Shown here: piece after piece, positions 10,801 through 21,522 of the stretch
Position numbering within the stretch: the first letter of the stretch is position 1
How the letters are laid out: each line of letters starts with the position of its first letter
Source of the DNA: Ettlia oleoabundans
Lineage: Eukaryota; Chlorophyta; Chlorophyceae; Chlamydomonadales
NCBI GenBank assembly: GCA_019693395.1
Contig: JAAMXP010001211.1
Location: forward strand, 1,734 to 52,612
Direction of reading: 5' to 3'
Length of the DNA: 50,879 bases
Program-made: the position numbers and the translations under genes
The notes under the pieces: generated by a model
What the model was told of the DNA's origin: nothing
The model's database searches: none
The model's input: only the letters and a program-made list of their open reading frames with translations

Positions 10801-13335
10801 GTGTGCCTGACCTGGCTGCTGCGTCCATCTCCATATGCAGTGTGTTTGCGTCCTCCCAGATGTTGGAGGCAGGGAGGTAGCTGGAGTCCATCCACTTGCG
10901 CCGCAGGTGGCCGCCGCCCTCACTGCATGGTGGACAGGGTCGGGCGGGAGGACATTTTGGTTGGGTGGGCGGGGGTGAATGGGAGCAAGGGAAGGGACGC
11001 CGGATGAGAGCAGCAGCAGTGACATGCATCAAATTAGTGCGAAATGCATGAACACCTTTTGAAATGGTCAAACTACTGCTTTGCTGCCTATCTGGCACAG
11101 AAATCCAAATCTTCTTGCCCGCTGTGGCTTTGTTGACGTGTCAACACAAACCTGTTGATGTTTCCGGTCTCATCTAGCAGCGCCAGCAGATGTGGCCCTG
11201 CCACCTTGGCATGGCCCATCCCCTCCTCCATCATAAGCGGTAAGCCCCGACCCGTGGAGTACCGCTCCGCTAGCGCCAGTCGCGCCTCCACGCAGCCAGC
11301 CAGCGCAGCGCGATGCAGTGCATATATGGCGGCTGTCTCATTACGTGGCAGGCCATACCCCGCAGCCAGGCCAGAAGAAAGCAGGGCTGCCAGAGTGAAT
11401 GCTGCGTCAGCCAGCGGCAGCAGCTCTGGATGCTCTGCTCTGTCCAGAGAGTAGCTGGGGGGTGGAGGCAGTGGCTCGGTGCTGTTGAATACTGCACCAG
11501 CTGTGTCGCTGGCTGTCGCATCAGCGGCTGCAGTGTCGGCACTGAGTGGGGCTGCCTCCCCAGCTGCAACTGCTGAGGTGGCAGAGAACACCTCACCGCT
11601 GCTGCCACTGGAGGCCTGAGTATCACTGCCACTCTCGCTGGCTGTTGCAGCTGTGGATGGTGCTGATGAGGTGGCTGCCGCCGAGTCGCTTTCAGTGGTG
11701 CCGGTGCCTGCCTCTGCATGTGACGGCTGCCTATCAACTGCCTCCACCGGCTCCTGTGGTGATGATGGGGTGAACAAGCGGCGCCGGCTGACGCTCTCCC
11801 CCAATGCCGCATCGATGTGAGCATCCAGCCTGCATAAAGTAAATCACAAAGGCTCACAAGTTGCCGTTGCCACTAGTGCATATCATCGCAGACATGACCT
11901 GGAAGAATGCCTTGCCCCGCTGCGCCCTGTGCGAGGGAAAGCACCGGCTGGACATGCCTCTGCCACGGCAGCACGCAGTTCTCTGCCTACCAAACCAAGA
12001 AGCTGCAGAAGTACGAAGCGAGGGACATACCTGGCAAAGAGGGCCTGGAGCAGCTGGATGCCCAGCGGCACATCCACTCCATCCTCATCCAGTGCCCACC
12101 CCACCAGCAACTCGGCCCGCTCAACCTCCGCCTCAGCCTCGCGCAAACGGCGCTGGCGCACAGCAGCCGCAGCACGCTCCGCTTCCTCCTCCTCCTCCTC
12201 TTCCTCACGCCGGTGCAGCGCCTCAGCATCCTCTGCACTTTCCTCTCTCTCAAATGTGGCATTCTTGACAGCCGCCTCCCCCTCAAGCACCTCCGCCAGC
12301 TCCACTGCAGCCACAGCCTGATCCGCCAGCTGCTGCTGTGGAGGTGGATGCTCCTGTGCATCAGGCTGACCCTGCTGCTGCTGGACGGCCCCCTGGCGGT
12401 CCTGGGAACCTGCCTGCTGCTCTGGCTGTTGCAGTTCTGGCTGGCTGGGCTGCTGCTCTGCACCCAGTGCAGCTTGAGCCTGCCCCTGGACAGGATCCCG
12501 CTGCGCTGCAGGCATTGGAGCAGCAGCAGCCGCAGCAGGTTCCAACAGCTGCTCCTGCTCCAATCGCAGGGGCTCCGTTGCAGGAGCCTGCTCAACCACG
12601 GGCAGTGTTGAAGCTCCAACAGCACCTGCTGAGGGCACCCCGCTTCCCGCCGCTTCTGCTGCTATCTGACCTGCTGCATCTGCCTCCACGGTCGGGTCTG
12701 GAGTGGCGACGTGGGCTGCTGTGTCCGCCTGGGGTTCTGCAACCAACTGTTCTGCTGCTGCGGGTGCACTGCCAGGTGCACCTGCAGGTTCACCTGCAGG
12801 TCCACCTGCAGTGGCCTCGGCATCAACTGCGACCGGGACTTCGCGATGCAAGGTATCTCCATGAAAGATTCCCTCAGCGACTCTGTCCACGATGGCTGTG
12901 GGCGGTTGCTCAACTGTGGCTGATGGCAAGTTGGGTGGGGTACCCTCTTCTGAAGCCACCTGCCCGCTGCCCTCGAGCGCTGCGCCCCCGCCTTCCTCCA
13001 TCCCGGCGATATTGGCCTGCAGCAATTGTAGTCACTACTTGTTCAATTGCTTCAAAGTTTAGCCAAAGAACATTTCACACAACCAGCCAGCCAGCCCCTG
13101 TCAAGTCACGCAGCTGGTCACGCAGGACCTGCAGGCGGTGCTGGGTGCCAGGGGCACCGTACCGACAGAGGCTGCACACTCCCACTCGACATCAGCGCTC
13201 CTATGATCTCCACAAGTATGTGCTGGGGGAGGCAGGCCGCCGGAGGGCCTGCAGCCGCACCTCGACGACATGTGAACCAAAAACCGCCGCCAAGAGCAGG
13301 AACGCTGACAACACTGCTGCCCAGCAGGGTTTCAT
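7804..13335 (-). CDS. HRD3: HRD3/SEL1L-type ER-associated degradation adaptor with Sel1 repeats
   Basis: HRD3/SEL1L is an ER membrane protein whose lumenal Sel1 repeats deliver misfolded glycoproteins to the HRD1 ubiquitin ligase. Exons: 13261-13335, 12031-13016, 11152-11829, 10812-10922, 10398-10569, 10143-10215, 9827-9945, 9579-9677, 9192-9318, 8731-8964, 7804-8486; in frame, 1118 residues. Exon 1 is a signal peptide (MKPCWAAVLSAFLLLAAVFG). Exon 2 encodes a low-complexity Ala/Glu/Gln/Pro region with an acidic EEEEEEE run. Sel1 repeats start near residue 440 (PLADAAFTLAALLSSGLAAG) and recur as GVLYFHGQGVPVNMSEAFRY, YADGLYGIPRNYNLALNSFW and LYTMGRLREQGLGVERNVSE. A membrane segment (TLLIAVMAGVLTWVLW, about 1025-1040) sits near the C-terminus, followed by a Ser/Pro-rich tail, as in SEL1L. 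Several N-x-T/S sequons fit a lumenal domain. At 1118 residues it is longer than yeast Hrd3 or human SEL1L (about 800), mostly because of exon 2. Confidence 0.93.
12774..12809 (-). repeat. Three 12-bp tandem units in HRD3 exon 2
   Basis: Three nearly identical 12-bp units encode Ala-Gly-x-Pro repeats in the low-complexity N-terminal part of HRD3. The unit is a multiple of three, so copy-number changes keep the frame. Confidence 0.8.
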
Positions 13336-13594
13336 AACGTCCTTTGCGTGAGACAGGCGGGAGCCGGCCCCACCGGAGGAAGATTGCAAGTTCAGAAAGT
13401 GGACATTTTCCGTGCGCCGCTGCAGGCCCTTTCGCTGCAGAACAAGCCGATTCAGGCGCGCACTGGGGCTTGCCGGATGCAGGACCCAACTTGTCAGCTT
13501 TTTGCACGGCCTGCCAGCGCATAGCTTCACAGGGCGCTAAGGTTTGATTGAGCCTGATCAACTCATCCGATTGCTTTTGTAAATCTTTGCCATA
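13336..13594. promoter_or_regulatory. Short divergent promoter between HRD3 and HCF164
   Basis: Only 259 bases separate the HRD3 start (minus) and the HCF164 start (plus). This must hold both 5' UTRs and both core promoters. I could not identify individual sites. Confidence 0.6.
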
Positions 13595-14754
13595 ATGTCG
13601 GCATCCTGCACAACCGCTCCCTCCGGCAGGGTATTGCCAGCACTTCGTTTGGCCCAGCGCTCCACCACTCTGGCCACCCCAGGGCGTGCAACACGGCTGA
13701 CTACGCAGCGAAAACGAGCCGCAGGGCAGGAACATGAACAAGAGACCGCATCTCCGCAACCACCCAACTTTGCGGAGACGCCCAACGGCAGCGGCAAGGC
13801 CCTGCTGGCAGGCGGTGCGGTAGGACTGGGCGTTGCGCTCTTCCTGGCAACGCGGCTTTCCATGGGAGGCCCATCATTCGCAGCTTTGGAGGCAGATGCA
13901 GTGTCACTTGACCAGGCGCTGTCAAATGGGCGGCCTACAGTGCTGGAGTTCTACGCCGGTGAGGGCCTGGCGGCCTGTGCAATGCCTGTCATTCGCTGGC
14001 CGCTTTGAGACTGGGTTCACACCATCCTGTTTGTTGGCCTAAAGGATCTGCTCTCGCCTTCTGTCCTTGCAAGTCACCCCATGTCAGCCCCTGAACACCG
14101 CCCTCTGCTTGTTTGCCATCCTCCGCTGTGGCTCAGACTGGTGCGAGGTTTGCCGCGAGCTGCTGCCAGCGACATATGAGACGCAGCAGGCGTACAAGAG
14201 TCAGCTCAACTTTGTGGCGCTCAATGTGGACAACAGCAAGTGGGCGCCGGAGCTGCTGGAATACAATGTCAAGGGGATCCCAGAGGTGATTGAGGCGCAC
14301 AAATATGTCTCAAGAACGAATCTGTTGGGAGTACGTTGGGTGATGGGTTTTACTCAGTTGCAGGACAATAGGGACGGCCGGGTTGTTTGGGTCATATTGC
14401 AGGCAACAGGCTGACGGTTTTCCCCCATTTACCAGCCTATCTACCCCCCTCCCCGCCCCCCGTCTGTGCACGAGTGGGTGGTGTTCAGCCCTAACTGCCC
14501 CACAACTTTCGCGACCATGGCACCCCCGTGGTACCCCTACCCTGCAGTATGTGTTCTTGGATGCCAATGGAAAGCCTGTGGCTGCAGCAGTGGGCAAACT
14601 GCCAAAGGAGGTGCTGGTGGGGAACACCAAGGCGCTAGCGGAGGGGCAGCCACTGCCGTACGCCCGCATCCAGGCCGCAGGGGTTTCCTCCCTGCAGCGG
14701 CAAGAGGGATCCATGGCGGGACCACGACAGGCAGGGCCCCTGGATCACTCCTAA
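13595..14754 (+). CDS. HCF164: HCF164, thylakoid membrane thioredoxin-like protein
   Basis: HCF164 is a thylakoid-anchored thioredoxin-fold protein. Its redox domain faces the lumen, takes reducing power from stromal thioredoxin via CcdA, and is needed for cytochrome b6f assembly. Exons 13595-13958, 14137-14285 and 14548-14754 join in frame to 239 residues (Arabidopsis protein about 261). Residues 1-45 are Ser/Thr/Arg-rich like a plastid transit peptide, and 69-87 are a membrane segment ([19 protein letters not shown]). [18 protein letters not shown], the CxxC site in DWCEVCREL (C124, C127) and NVDNSKW match plant HCF164 closely. VKGIPE holds the cis-proline, and the C-terminus PYAR...GPLDHS also matches. 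The first intron splits the codon for the Asp just before the active-site Trp. All redox residues are present. Confidence 0.96.
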
Positions 14755-14936
14755 TTTGGATTTTTCTTTTGAAACAGCTAAACATGCCATGCTGGGGAAG
14801 CTGCTCCCCTTGCAGGCCTTGCCAGAGTGTCCCTGCCATTGTAGAATGCGGATGTATTCTGTACCTGATCCCTGCTATGCCACTTGCCCCAGCTTGGGGA
14901 ACGCAATAATATAAAGAGAAAGCAGGTACACCCAGC

Positions 14937-14941
14937 TGTAA
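14937..14941 (+). terminator. TGTAA poly(A) signal of HCF164
   Basis: TGTAA lies 183 bases after the HCF164 stop codon, on the coding strand and in AT-rich context. Confidence 0.55.
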
Positions 14942-15160
14942 TTTCAACCGCAGGAGCATTTGAAGCAAACACGTCGTTATATGTTCAAGATTTCCATGTT
15001 CGCTCTTTAACAGTTGCTGAATCTGCATGGACGCCACCAACAGGGCGAACGGGCAGATACGCAAACTGTTCGGCCTTCCCAAGCCCTACTAGATGACGGT
15101 GCTAGCATGTCTTGCAGCAGGCTTCATCCCCCAGGTCCAAGGATTTATACACGTCAACAG

Positions 15161-15165
15161 TTACA
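15161..15165 (-). terminator. TGTAA poly(A) signal of the 319-residue gene
   Basis: The minus-strand TGTAA lies about 240 bases after the stop at 15405. Confidence 0.45.
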
Positions 15166-15404
15166 CATGGTGGCTCAATTGATTGTTCGTTGGTAGCTGT
15201 CAATTGTATAATTAACATGAGCCAAAGGAATAACAAATAGTGCCGGTCAGCCCTGCAGGCGAAAAGCACAGAAACGGGAAGCACACAACCCAGCATTTCG
15301 CTGGTCAGGGCGCTGAAGGTGAGCAGCAGAGTAACACAGTTCTGGTTAGCAGCCACACACGAGCCCCGTTGAAGGTCCAGCAAGAATGTGGGCCCTCAGG
15401 TACT

Positions 15405-17230
15405 CTACAGCCTAGTGAGCCGCTGAACATTGACAGCCGGGGCCTCAATCTGCCCTGTCACTGATGCCGCGCCCGTGACCTCGGCCGCCGCTGCTGCCTG
15501 CCCCAGCTGCAGGCTGGCCTCCCACTCGCGCCGCGCCTCCAGCTGCTGCTCCACCTCGGCCATCAGCTCCTCCTCCTGAGTGCCATACGGCGCATACTCA
15601 AACACACTCAGCATGGTGGCCCGCATGCTGCCACGCTGCAGGGCGTCACGCACCAACCCATCATGCAGGCGATGACTCGCTGCACCCAGGCAGGCCATGG
15701 GGAAATGGGAGGGTGAGAGGTGGAGGGGAGCGTTTTGCTTGGCAGATAAAACAAATTGCAAAGTAAAGCAAATTTTAAAGTTAATGCATTTTACCATCCC
15801 AACGCCATCCATGAGGGAGCAACACTTGCTGCAAGAAGTGCCCGTGGATAGGACAGCTGGCGCAATCTGCGGCGCTATCCGCAGCCAGCTAAGCAAGTCA
15901 CCAGTTGCAGGCGTGCTCACCAGTCACGCTATCCACCCGCATCCTGCGCTTGTAGTCAAACACCTCCTCCCGGAACTTGTGGTCAACGGGCAGGGGCTGG
16001 TTCCAGTCCGCCCATCGCAGTAGCCGCAGGCAGCGCTGGGTGGTGCGGCTGGCGCTGGCCCATGGCCCCATGCTGATAACTCCCCTCAGATGACCGGCTG
16101 CACGCTTGTCCTGCTTGGCCAGAACGGCAGCATGAAGGATTACTGCGGAGGGTTGGGGGGGGGCAGCAGAAGTGGAGGTATAGGCAGCGGCATGTGTGGC
16201 AGGGTGGCGAGTAGGCTGGGGCAAGCAGGCTGCAGGCACTCGGGGTCAACAAGCTGGCGGCTGCAGATTCCCAGCTGGTGCAGGCCCTGGCGCAGGTGCA
16301 TGCCCAGTACCCCCCTCACCATGGTCAAGGATGGCACGCGCCACGCTGGCGATGTAGAATGACCCATGCTTCAGGAATGGCGTTAGGCTCCATGCTGCCC
16401 GGTTGAGCTGCCTGGCAGATGCTGCCCACCCTTCCTCCCGCATGCAGGCGGCCATGGCGTGCATCAGAGCGGGTGGCAGCTGGAAGGCTCGGGGGAAATG
16501 ATCTTTGATGGTGCCCCTGCAAGGATCATGCATGGCAACAGCGCTTTTCACAAGCCTGGGGGTGTTGCAACGATACAAAGCTGGTCTGGATAGCCGAAAA
16601 CCCTGCCTGGGGTCAGCAAGCAGGCGACCTGAGCCAGTGGGAGGCACCGGGCAGCAGGCTAGTTCTGCCGGCAACCCACCATGCATCCAGCAGCTGCAGG
16701 CGTTGGCTCAGGTCCATGTGCCGCCAGCTGGCCTGGGTGTCGTGGATCAGCCACTCCAGGTGCTCCCTGCTCGCCAGCTCTTTGTCTTCTGCCACCGACT
16801 GCCACGCCTCCACCACCTCCTCTGGCGGGACGAGCGAAGTGCCGTTGAAAGCGGTGGGGATGGCACGTGCCGCCATCGCGACGACAGTGGCTCCTGCCCG
16901 ACGCCCAACCGCCACCATGGCACCTGCAAAGATAGAGGGGGAGGAGGCAGAGGCAGGAGGTTTGCGGCAGGGCGGTGAGCTCGGGTGCTGGCGCGGCGGC
17001 AAAGTTGGGGTGACGGCAGTGCGCTCCGCCTCCTAAAGGCAGCACGCCTTTAAAAGGCATCGTCCCCAAACATAGGCGGGTGCCGAGGAAGAGGAGCTCA
17101 AACGCGGTAAGAGATCTGCACTGTCCCGTGCTCGCTTCTCAACAAGGAGGCGCGTGTATTCACCTTTGCAAGACTTCACGGTGCGGTTAAGGGGCAGCGC
17201 GAAACCGTTGATGTTGAATATGTGGAACAT
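15405..17230 (-). CDS. Uncharacterised 319-residue, mostly helical protein
   Basis: I do not recognise this protein. Five exons join in frame with good splice sites: 17164-17230, 16680-16923, 16320-16516, 15921-16097, 15405-15679. The start MFHIFNINGFALPL is followed by a small-residue stretch (GAMVAVGRRAGATVVAMAAR) that could be a short membrane segment or part of a targeting sequence. The rest is charged and looks helical: VPPEEVVEAWQSVAEDKE, EHLEWLIHDTQASWRHMDL, FPRAFQLPPALMHAMAAC, LPVDHKFREEVFDYKRRM, EEELMAEVEQQLEARREWE. The last part may be a coiled coil. No catalytic motif, Cys/His cluster or repeat is visible. The first exon is the least certain: an alternative start at 17060 (MPFKGVLPL) lacks a good donor, while the chosen model has a GTGAAT donor in matching phase. 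The gene runs tandem with the HAD gene. Confidence 0.7.
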
Positions 17231-17661
17231 GATTATCGTAAGCCTGTACTCCTCGGTGTGCTATGCCACAACGGGCTGTCGATGCCGAAATTTGAGCAGT
17301 GTGTCTGCGAATGCAAGATATACATGCATGCATTGCCCCCCGACACCGCGTTATCAGCTGGCGCCGCCAAGTGGGCGCAGCGTGCAACACATGCCTTGCG
17401 CTGGCGCCGGGGTCCGTTCAACCCCAGTGAACCGTGTTGCAGTGATGCCTGTTACATGTTGAACTTTCGGATTCCGCCAGTCCTATTAGCCGATAACCAG
17501 GCCAAAACGGGCACAAACATGAGCGGCATGTGACTTGATGGCTGGCACACGCACTACATGCACTGTCAGGTATCTATGCATAAATCAAGCATGTGAGTCC
17601 ATCCAGATTTGGTCTTCATATTCGGAAATTCTCATCGATGTCATGGCTATGCAACCTGCGG
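17231..17661. other. Intergenic region between tandem minus-strand genes
   Basis: This region holds the 3' end of the HAD hydrolase gene, with a minus-strand TGTAA at 17452, and the promoter of the 319-residue gene. I see no further gene. Confidence 0.6.
17452..17456 (-). terminator. TGTAA poly(A) signal of the HAD gene
   Basis: The minus-strand TGTAA lies about 205 bases after the HAD stop at 17662. Confidence 0.45.
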
Positions 17662-18903
17662 CTACATCTTCCCCACCACTGGCAGCCCAAGTTGTTGCAG
17701 GCGCTGCATCGTGGAATCCGGCTCAGTGTGGTGGATGGCATGCCAACCCCGAGCCGCGGCTGCAGCCGCATTTTCCGAGCGATCATCAATGAACACGAGA
17801 TCTGGTCCCTGCATCCCCGTCATTTGTTCCAGAGCGATATAGATTTCAGGCTCAGGTTTGAAGCTGCACACCTGCACGCACACACAGCACATTGTGCTAG
17901 GTACCGGGCAGCAGCAGCAATAAGGCTGCCCGAATCCAGATGGAGCCGACCATGGTGGGAGTCATTCATAGTCCTTGAGCGCATTCTGTTACAATGCTTG
18001 TCCGTCCGTACCTCGTAACTGAGGCAGAGGCCAGTGAAGCTATCTAGGAAGGAATGCCGCCGCCTCACATGGTCAATGTGGAGCCCACTACAGTTTGACA
18101 AGAGGTAGGTGGGCACACCATGGCTGCAGAGGAGCTGCTGCTGCTGAATCATTGTGGACACTGGTGTGAAGATGTCGGCATACAGCTCCGCAAAACGGCA
18201 AAACTCCACTTCCAGTCCTGCATGGCAGTATGGGAAGCTTTGCTTCAACCCACTATAGTTCTGGGCAGCCGTGACGGCGAAAACGTGACAGCCCACAAAC
18301 AGCAAGCTCGCAGGAACAGCAGTTCTGACCACTGCAGCGCACAAGGGCAGTATAGAACTCCTCGTTGCTGAGCTGGCCTCGCTCCAGCTGCTCCACCAAT
18401 GACCGCCCGCCCCATTCATCCAGCAGCCCTGTGGGTTGTGGCGCATGGCCAAAGAGCTCCAACAATACTTCCTGCAGCACAGAGACAACGTGATAAGATC
18501 GACAGCCTGGCAAACGCCAGCAAAGCAAGCCCCCTGGAGCATATGTCCTGCCTTGCAGCAATGGCTGCTACGCTGCTGTCCTGCTGCCTGCTGAAGGGGC
18601 ACTCGCCTCTTTGGTGCGTTTTGGAGCCCCACAAGCTGCAGCTAATCTCCTAGCAGATTGCTGATAGTCAAAATCCAGGAGGACCTTGCCTAGATCAAAC
18701 ACTACAGCTTTGGGCACCGAACAAACCGGCACGGTGCAGCGATGCTGCTGTTGGCTGCACACACGGTGCCGCCTGCTTACTACTGACGGCTGAAAGCGGG
18801 TGTGGCAGGACTGCAGACGCCGAAGGGGCGACTCTCTGCTTGCATCATATGTAGTAGCAGCGCTGCGCATTGTGGGGGCAGGGGAAGAGGCGCCGCTTGC
18901 CAC
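17662..18903 (-). CDS. HAD-superfamily hydrolase (YihX-like subfamily)
   Basis: HAD hydrolases remove phosphate from small molecules using a catalytic aspartate. Exons: 18607-18903, 18330-18471, 18012-18217 and 17662-17871; in frame, 284 residues. Motif I is VVFDLGKVLLDFD, with Gly in place of the second Asp as in the YihX group. The cap has LERGQLSNEEFYTALV. Motif II is PTYLLSNCS, motif III is FKPEPEIY and motif IV is LVFIDDRSEN. The roughly 65 residues before motif I are Arg/Ser-rich and could target a plastid or mitochondrion. The first intron appears to start with GC: GAG|GCGAGT joins DLGKVLL...APKRTKE directly to EVLLELFG, and no GT donor in the right phase exists before the stop. Substrate is unknown. 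Confidence 0.88.
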
Positions 18904-19270
18904 AGGGGTGGGTGGCAGGCAGGCGCGCAGCGAAAAGCTCCAATTTCGCCTACATGAGCGTGCATTAACAAAAGCTGCTACTGCCGCCCATTAACACCGT
19001 ACAGCACCCTGCACGAACATTGCTGCAGAGCTTAACAAGTGCCCGTATGAAAGTCGCCGAGAGCATCCTACCCATAGTCTACCGCCATCAGGGTGCTTGC
19101 AATAGGTAATCAAGCGCAATAAGCAACAAAAGCCAAGTTTTTTCTCCTGCTGGGCGTGCTGAGCGGTCTGCGGCCTCGGAACGTAGCATGGTGATGCACT
19201 GCTCCCTTCAAGGCTTGGTATATCACTCATCACCGATCAGATTTCACTATTTCGGCGAACATAAGTGACA
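18904..19270. promoter_or_regulatory. Divergent promoter region between HAD and pfkB genes
   Basis: These 367 bases lie between two divergent start codons and should hold both promoters and 5' UTRs. No individual element could be assigned. Confidence 0.55.
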
Positions 19271-21522
19271 ATGCTGCAGGCGGCTGCCGTGCCCCTTTTC
19301 CCAGCGACTTTGAGTACCAGCTGCAGGACACGGAAAAGTGACAAAATGCGTCGCATAACGACGACCTCAGCGGCCAACAGCTTCCAGGCGCGTGCGGTAG
19401 AACTGGCCTAGCATGTCAAAGCCTACTCGATGCCGCCGCCGCCACTAGCTTACTCTTGCCGGGGGAACCTCTTTGTCAGGGCGTGAGGCTTGGTGGCTGC
19501 CTCACGCTGTAACAATAACTGACCCTCCTTTCCAGGCACGCAGGGCTGCACAGAGTTGCTGCCACAACCTGTCAAGGTGGTCGGCATGGGAAGCAGCGGT
19601 CAGGACCTTCTGGCCCAGGTTGCAGCCTTCCCTAAGCCTGACGATAAGCTGCGCACTGAAAAGTTTGAGGCCCAAGGCGGCGGCAACTGTGGCAACGCGC
19701 TGACTGCGGCTGCGCGTTTGGGGCTGGCTCCTGCAATTGTTACTAAGATTGGTGGTGACGGTGTGGGGGATGGGATCGTTGCGGAGTTCCAGCAGGATGG
19801 GGTAGACACAAGCCACATTCTGCGCGCCCCTGATGCCCCCTCCCCCTTCACATACATCATCGTAGACAGGACAGGTACGCCCACAGGCGGCCTTACAAGC
19901 CAAAAAAACTTGTTCGGTGCATGCACCGACTGATTGATTCCCTGTCTTGTGCATGAAGCGCCACATTATTGGTCTCTTCGCTTGCTGTGCTTTCCCGCCA
20001 CTTGGTTGCCATCCAATCAGTAACTATCCTCACTCTGCCACAAGTGCTTTTCTACCGTGCTTCAATTGCCGTGTTGCAGGCGGCACCCGCACCTGCATCC
20101 ACACCCCGGGTGAACCCATGCTTCCGGAGGAGATGACCCATGAATTAGCGGCAGCTGTGCTGGAGGGAGCGGCTGTTGTCTACTTTGACGGCAGGCTCAC
20201 AGAGGCTGCACTTATGCTGGCAGCAGCTGCACGGGAGAGGAGTGTGCCGGTGCTGGTGGAGGCAGAGAGGCTGCGCCCTGGTGAGCTGTGGACTGATGTA
20301 TGTTGCGCGAGTTTTGGGTGTTTAGAACGGGCGAGGTTTGGGTGTTAGAGGGTGTTAAGAGATGATTATTGAAGGGTAAACGTGTATCAGATGCTGATCT
20401 GCCCGGACAAGGTCATGCTGCACATTCTTGCCACGTATCGACAGACAGCTGTGCATCCAATGCGGTCTGCCAACGAACACTAAACGACGCCATTTCCCTG
20501 CGCTCCGCCCTTTGCCTTCTCTGCCAACCTTGCCACCCACAACAGGTTTGGAGCAGCTGTTGGCCCTCGCTGATTACGTTGTAAGCTCGGCACACTTTCC
20601 TCAGGAATGGACGGGAGAGCAAGGACTGGGGGACGCGCTGGTAGCAACATTGGGGTGCGTGCCAGCAGCTTACATAGTTGCTGCTTTTTGTTGGTGTTCT
20701 TTCCTCGGCACCACTACATAGCAGAGCTTCCTCGCATGTCAGCGGCACGTCCTGTGTATGCATTGCCTGGCATGGTGGACTCACTTAGACGTGCAGCCTG
20801 CCGCTTGGCACTCGAGCGCACCATTGCCTGTCCATGACAGCATCCTCTCCTTGCTCTCGCTCTGCTGTTGCAGCCGCTTGCCGCGTGCCAGGTGGCTGAT
20901 CACCACTCTGGGCAGCAGGGGCAGCATGCTTCTTGAGCGCGGGCAGGCAGACGCGGCGGCTGAAGCGGCAGTGCTGGAGGATTCAATGGCTCAGCTATTT
21001 GAACAGGCAGCAGCAGGAACAGACGGCACCAGCCCCGGGGCCGAGCAGCAGCGTGTGCCCGACTGTGTGAGCGCAAGCGGTGTGGCCATTTATGTCGGAG
21101 GAGCTGCATCCAGCGGCAGAGTGCTCAACCTGCGGCTGCAGCGCGGTGAGGCCGACACCCAAAAGGTGCTGGCGGCAGCACAGGCAGCCGCTGAGGCCGC
21201 TGCTGCAGCAAACGCAGATGCAGGCAATGCGGCAGGGTATGCAATGCGCAGCAGTGATGGTGGGGAGGGGCCTGCTACCGAGGCGTGCGCCTGTGTGACG
21301 GTGGTTCAAGCTGCCCGCCTGCCAGCAGATGCAGTAGTGGATACCACGGGTGCTGGTGATGCCTTCATAGGCTCTATTGTCTATGGCCTGGCAACTGGCA
21401 TGCCGGTGCAGCAGTCGATGCAGCTTGCAGCGGTGGTGGCGGCGTGCAAGTGCACGGCCCTTGGGGCAAGGCCAGGGCTGCCGCATCGCAGCAACCTGTC
21501 CGCTAGCCTGCTGCGACATTAG
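19271..21522 (+). CDS. pfkB/ribokinase-family carbohydrate kinase, probably plastid-targeted
   Basis: pfkB kinases phosphorylate sugars or nucleosides with ATP. Exons: 19271-19391, 19536-19874, 20080-20280, 20546-20654 and 20874-21522; in frame, 472 residues. Exon 1 (MLQAAAVPLFPATLSTS...) is rich in Ala, Ser, Thr and Arg with few acidic residues, like a transit peptide, and its GTGCGG donor matches the phase of exon 2. The substrate side shows VVGMGSSGQDLLAQVAAF and AQGGGNCGNALTAAARLG. The family signature DTTGAGDAFIGSIVYGL (about residue 413) carries the catalytic base. Between ARWLITTLGSRGSMLLERG and that signature lies an Ala/Gln-rich insert of about 120 residues. The best match I recall is the poorly characterised plant pfkB group rather than fructokinase or adenosine kinase. 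Substrate is not predictable here. Confidence 0.93.

Larger units (their letters stand above)
14755..15404. other. Convergent 3' region of HCF164 and the 319-residue gene
   Basis: The genes on both sides end toward this stretch. It is comparatively AT-rich and carries TGTAA signals on both strands (14937 plus, 15161 minus). Short open frames here have no recognisable motif. Confidence 0.7.

Noticed and set aside
12338..13351. Plus-strand open frame of 337 codons rich in Leu, Ala and Pro
   Set aside because: It is the shadow of the low-complexity exon 2 of HRD3. GC-rich repeats keep several frames open.
17060..17069. Alternative start (MPFKGVLPL) for the 319-residue gene
   Set aside because: It would need a poor GTCACC donor, while the start at 17230 has a GTGAAT donor in the correct phase. 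Not fully excluded.
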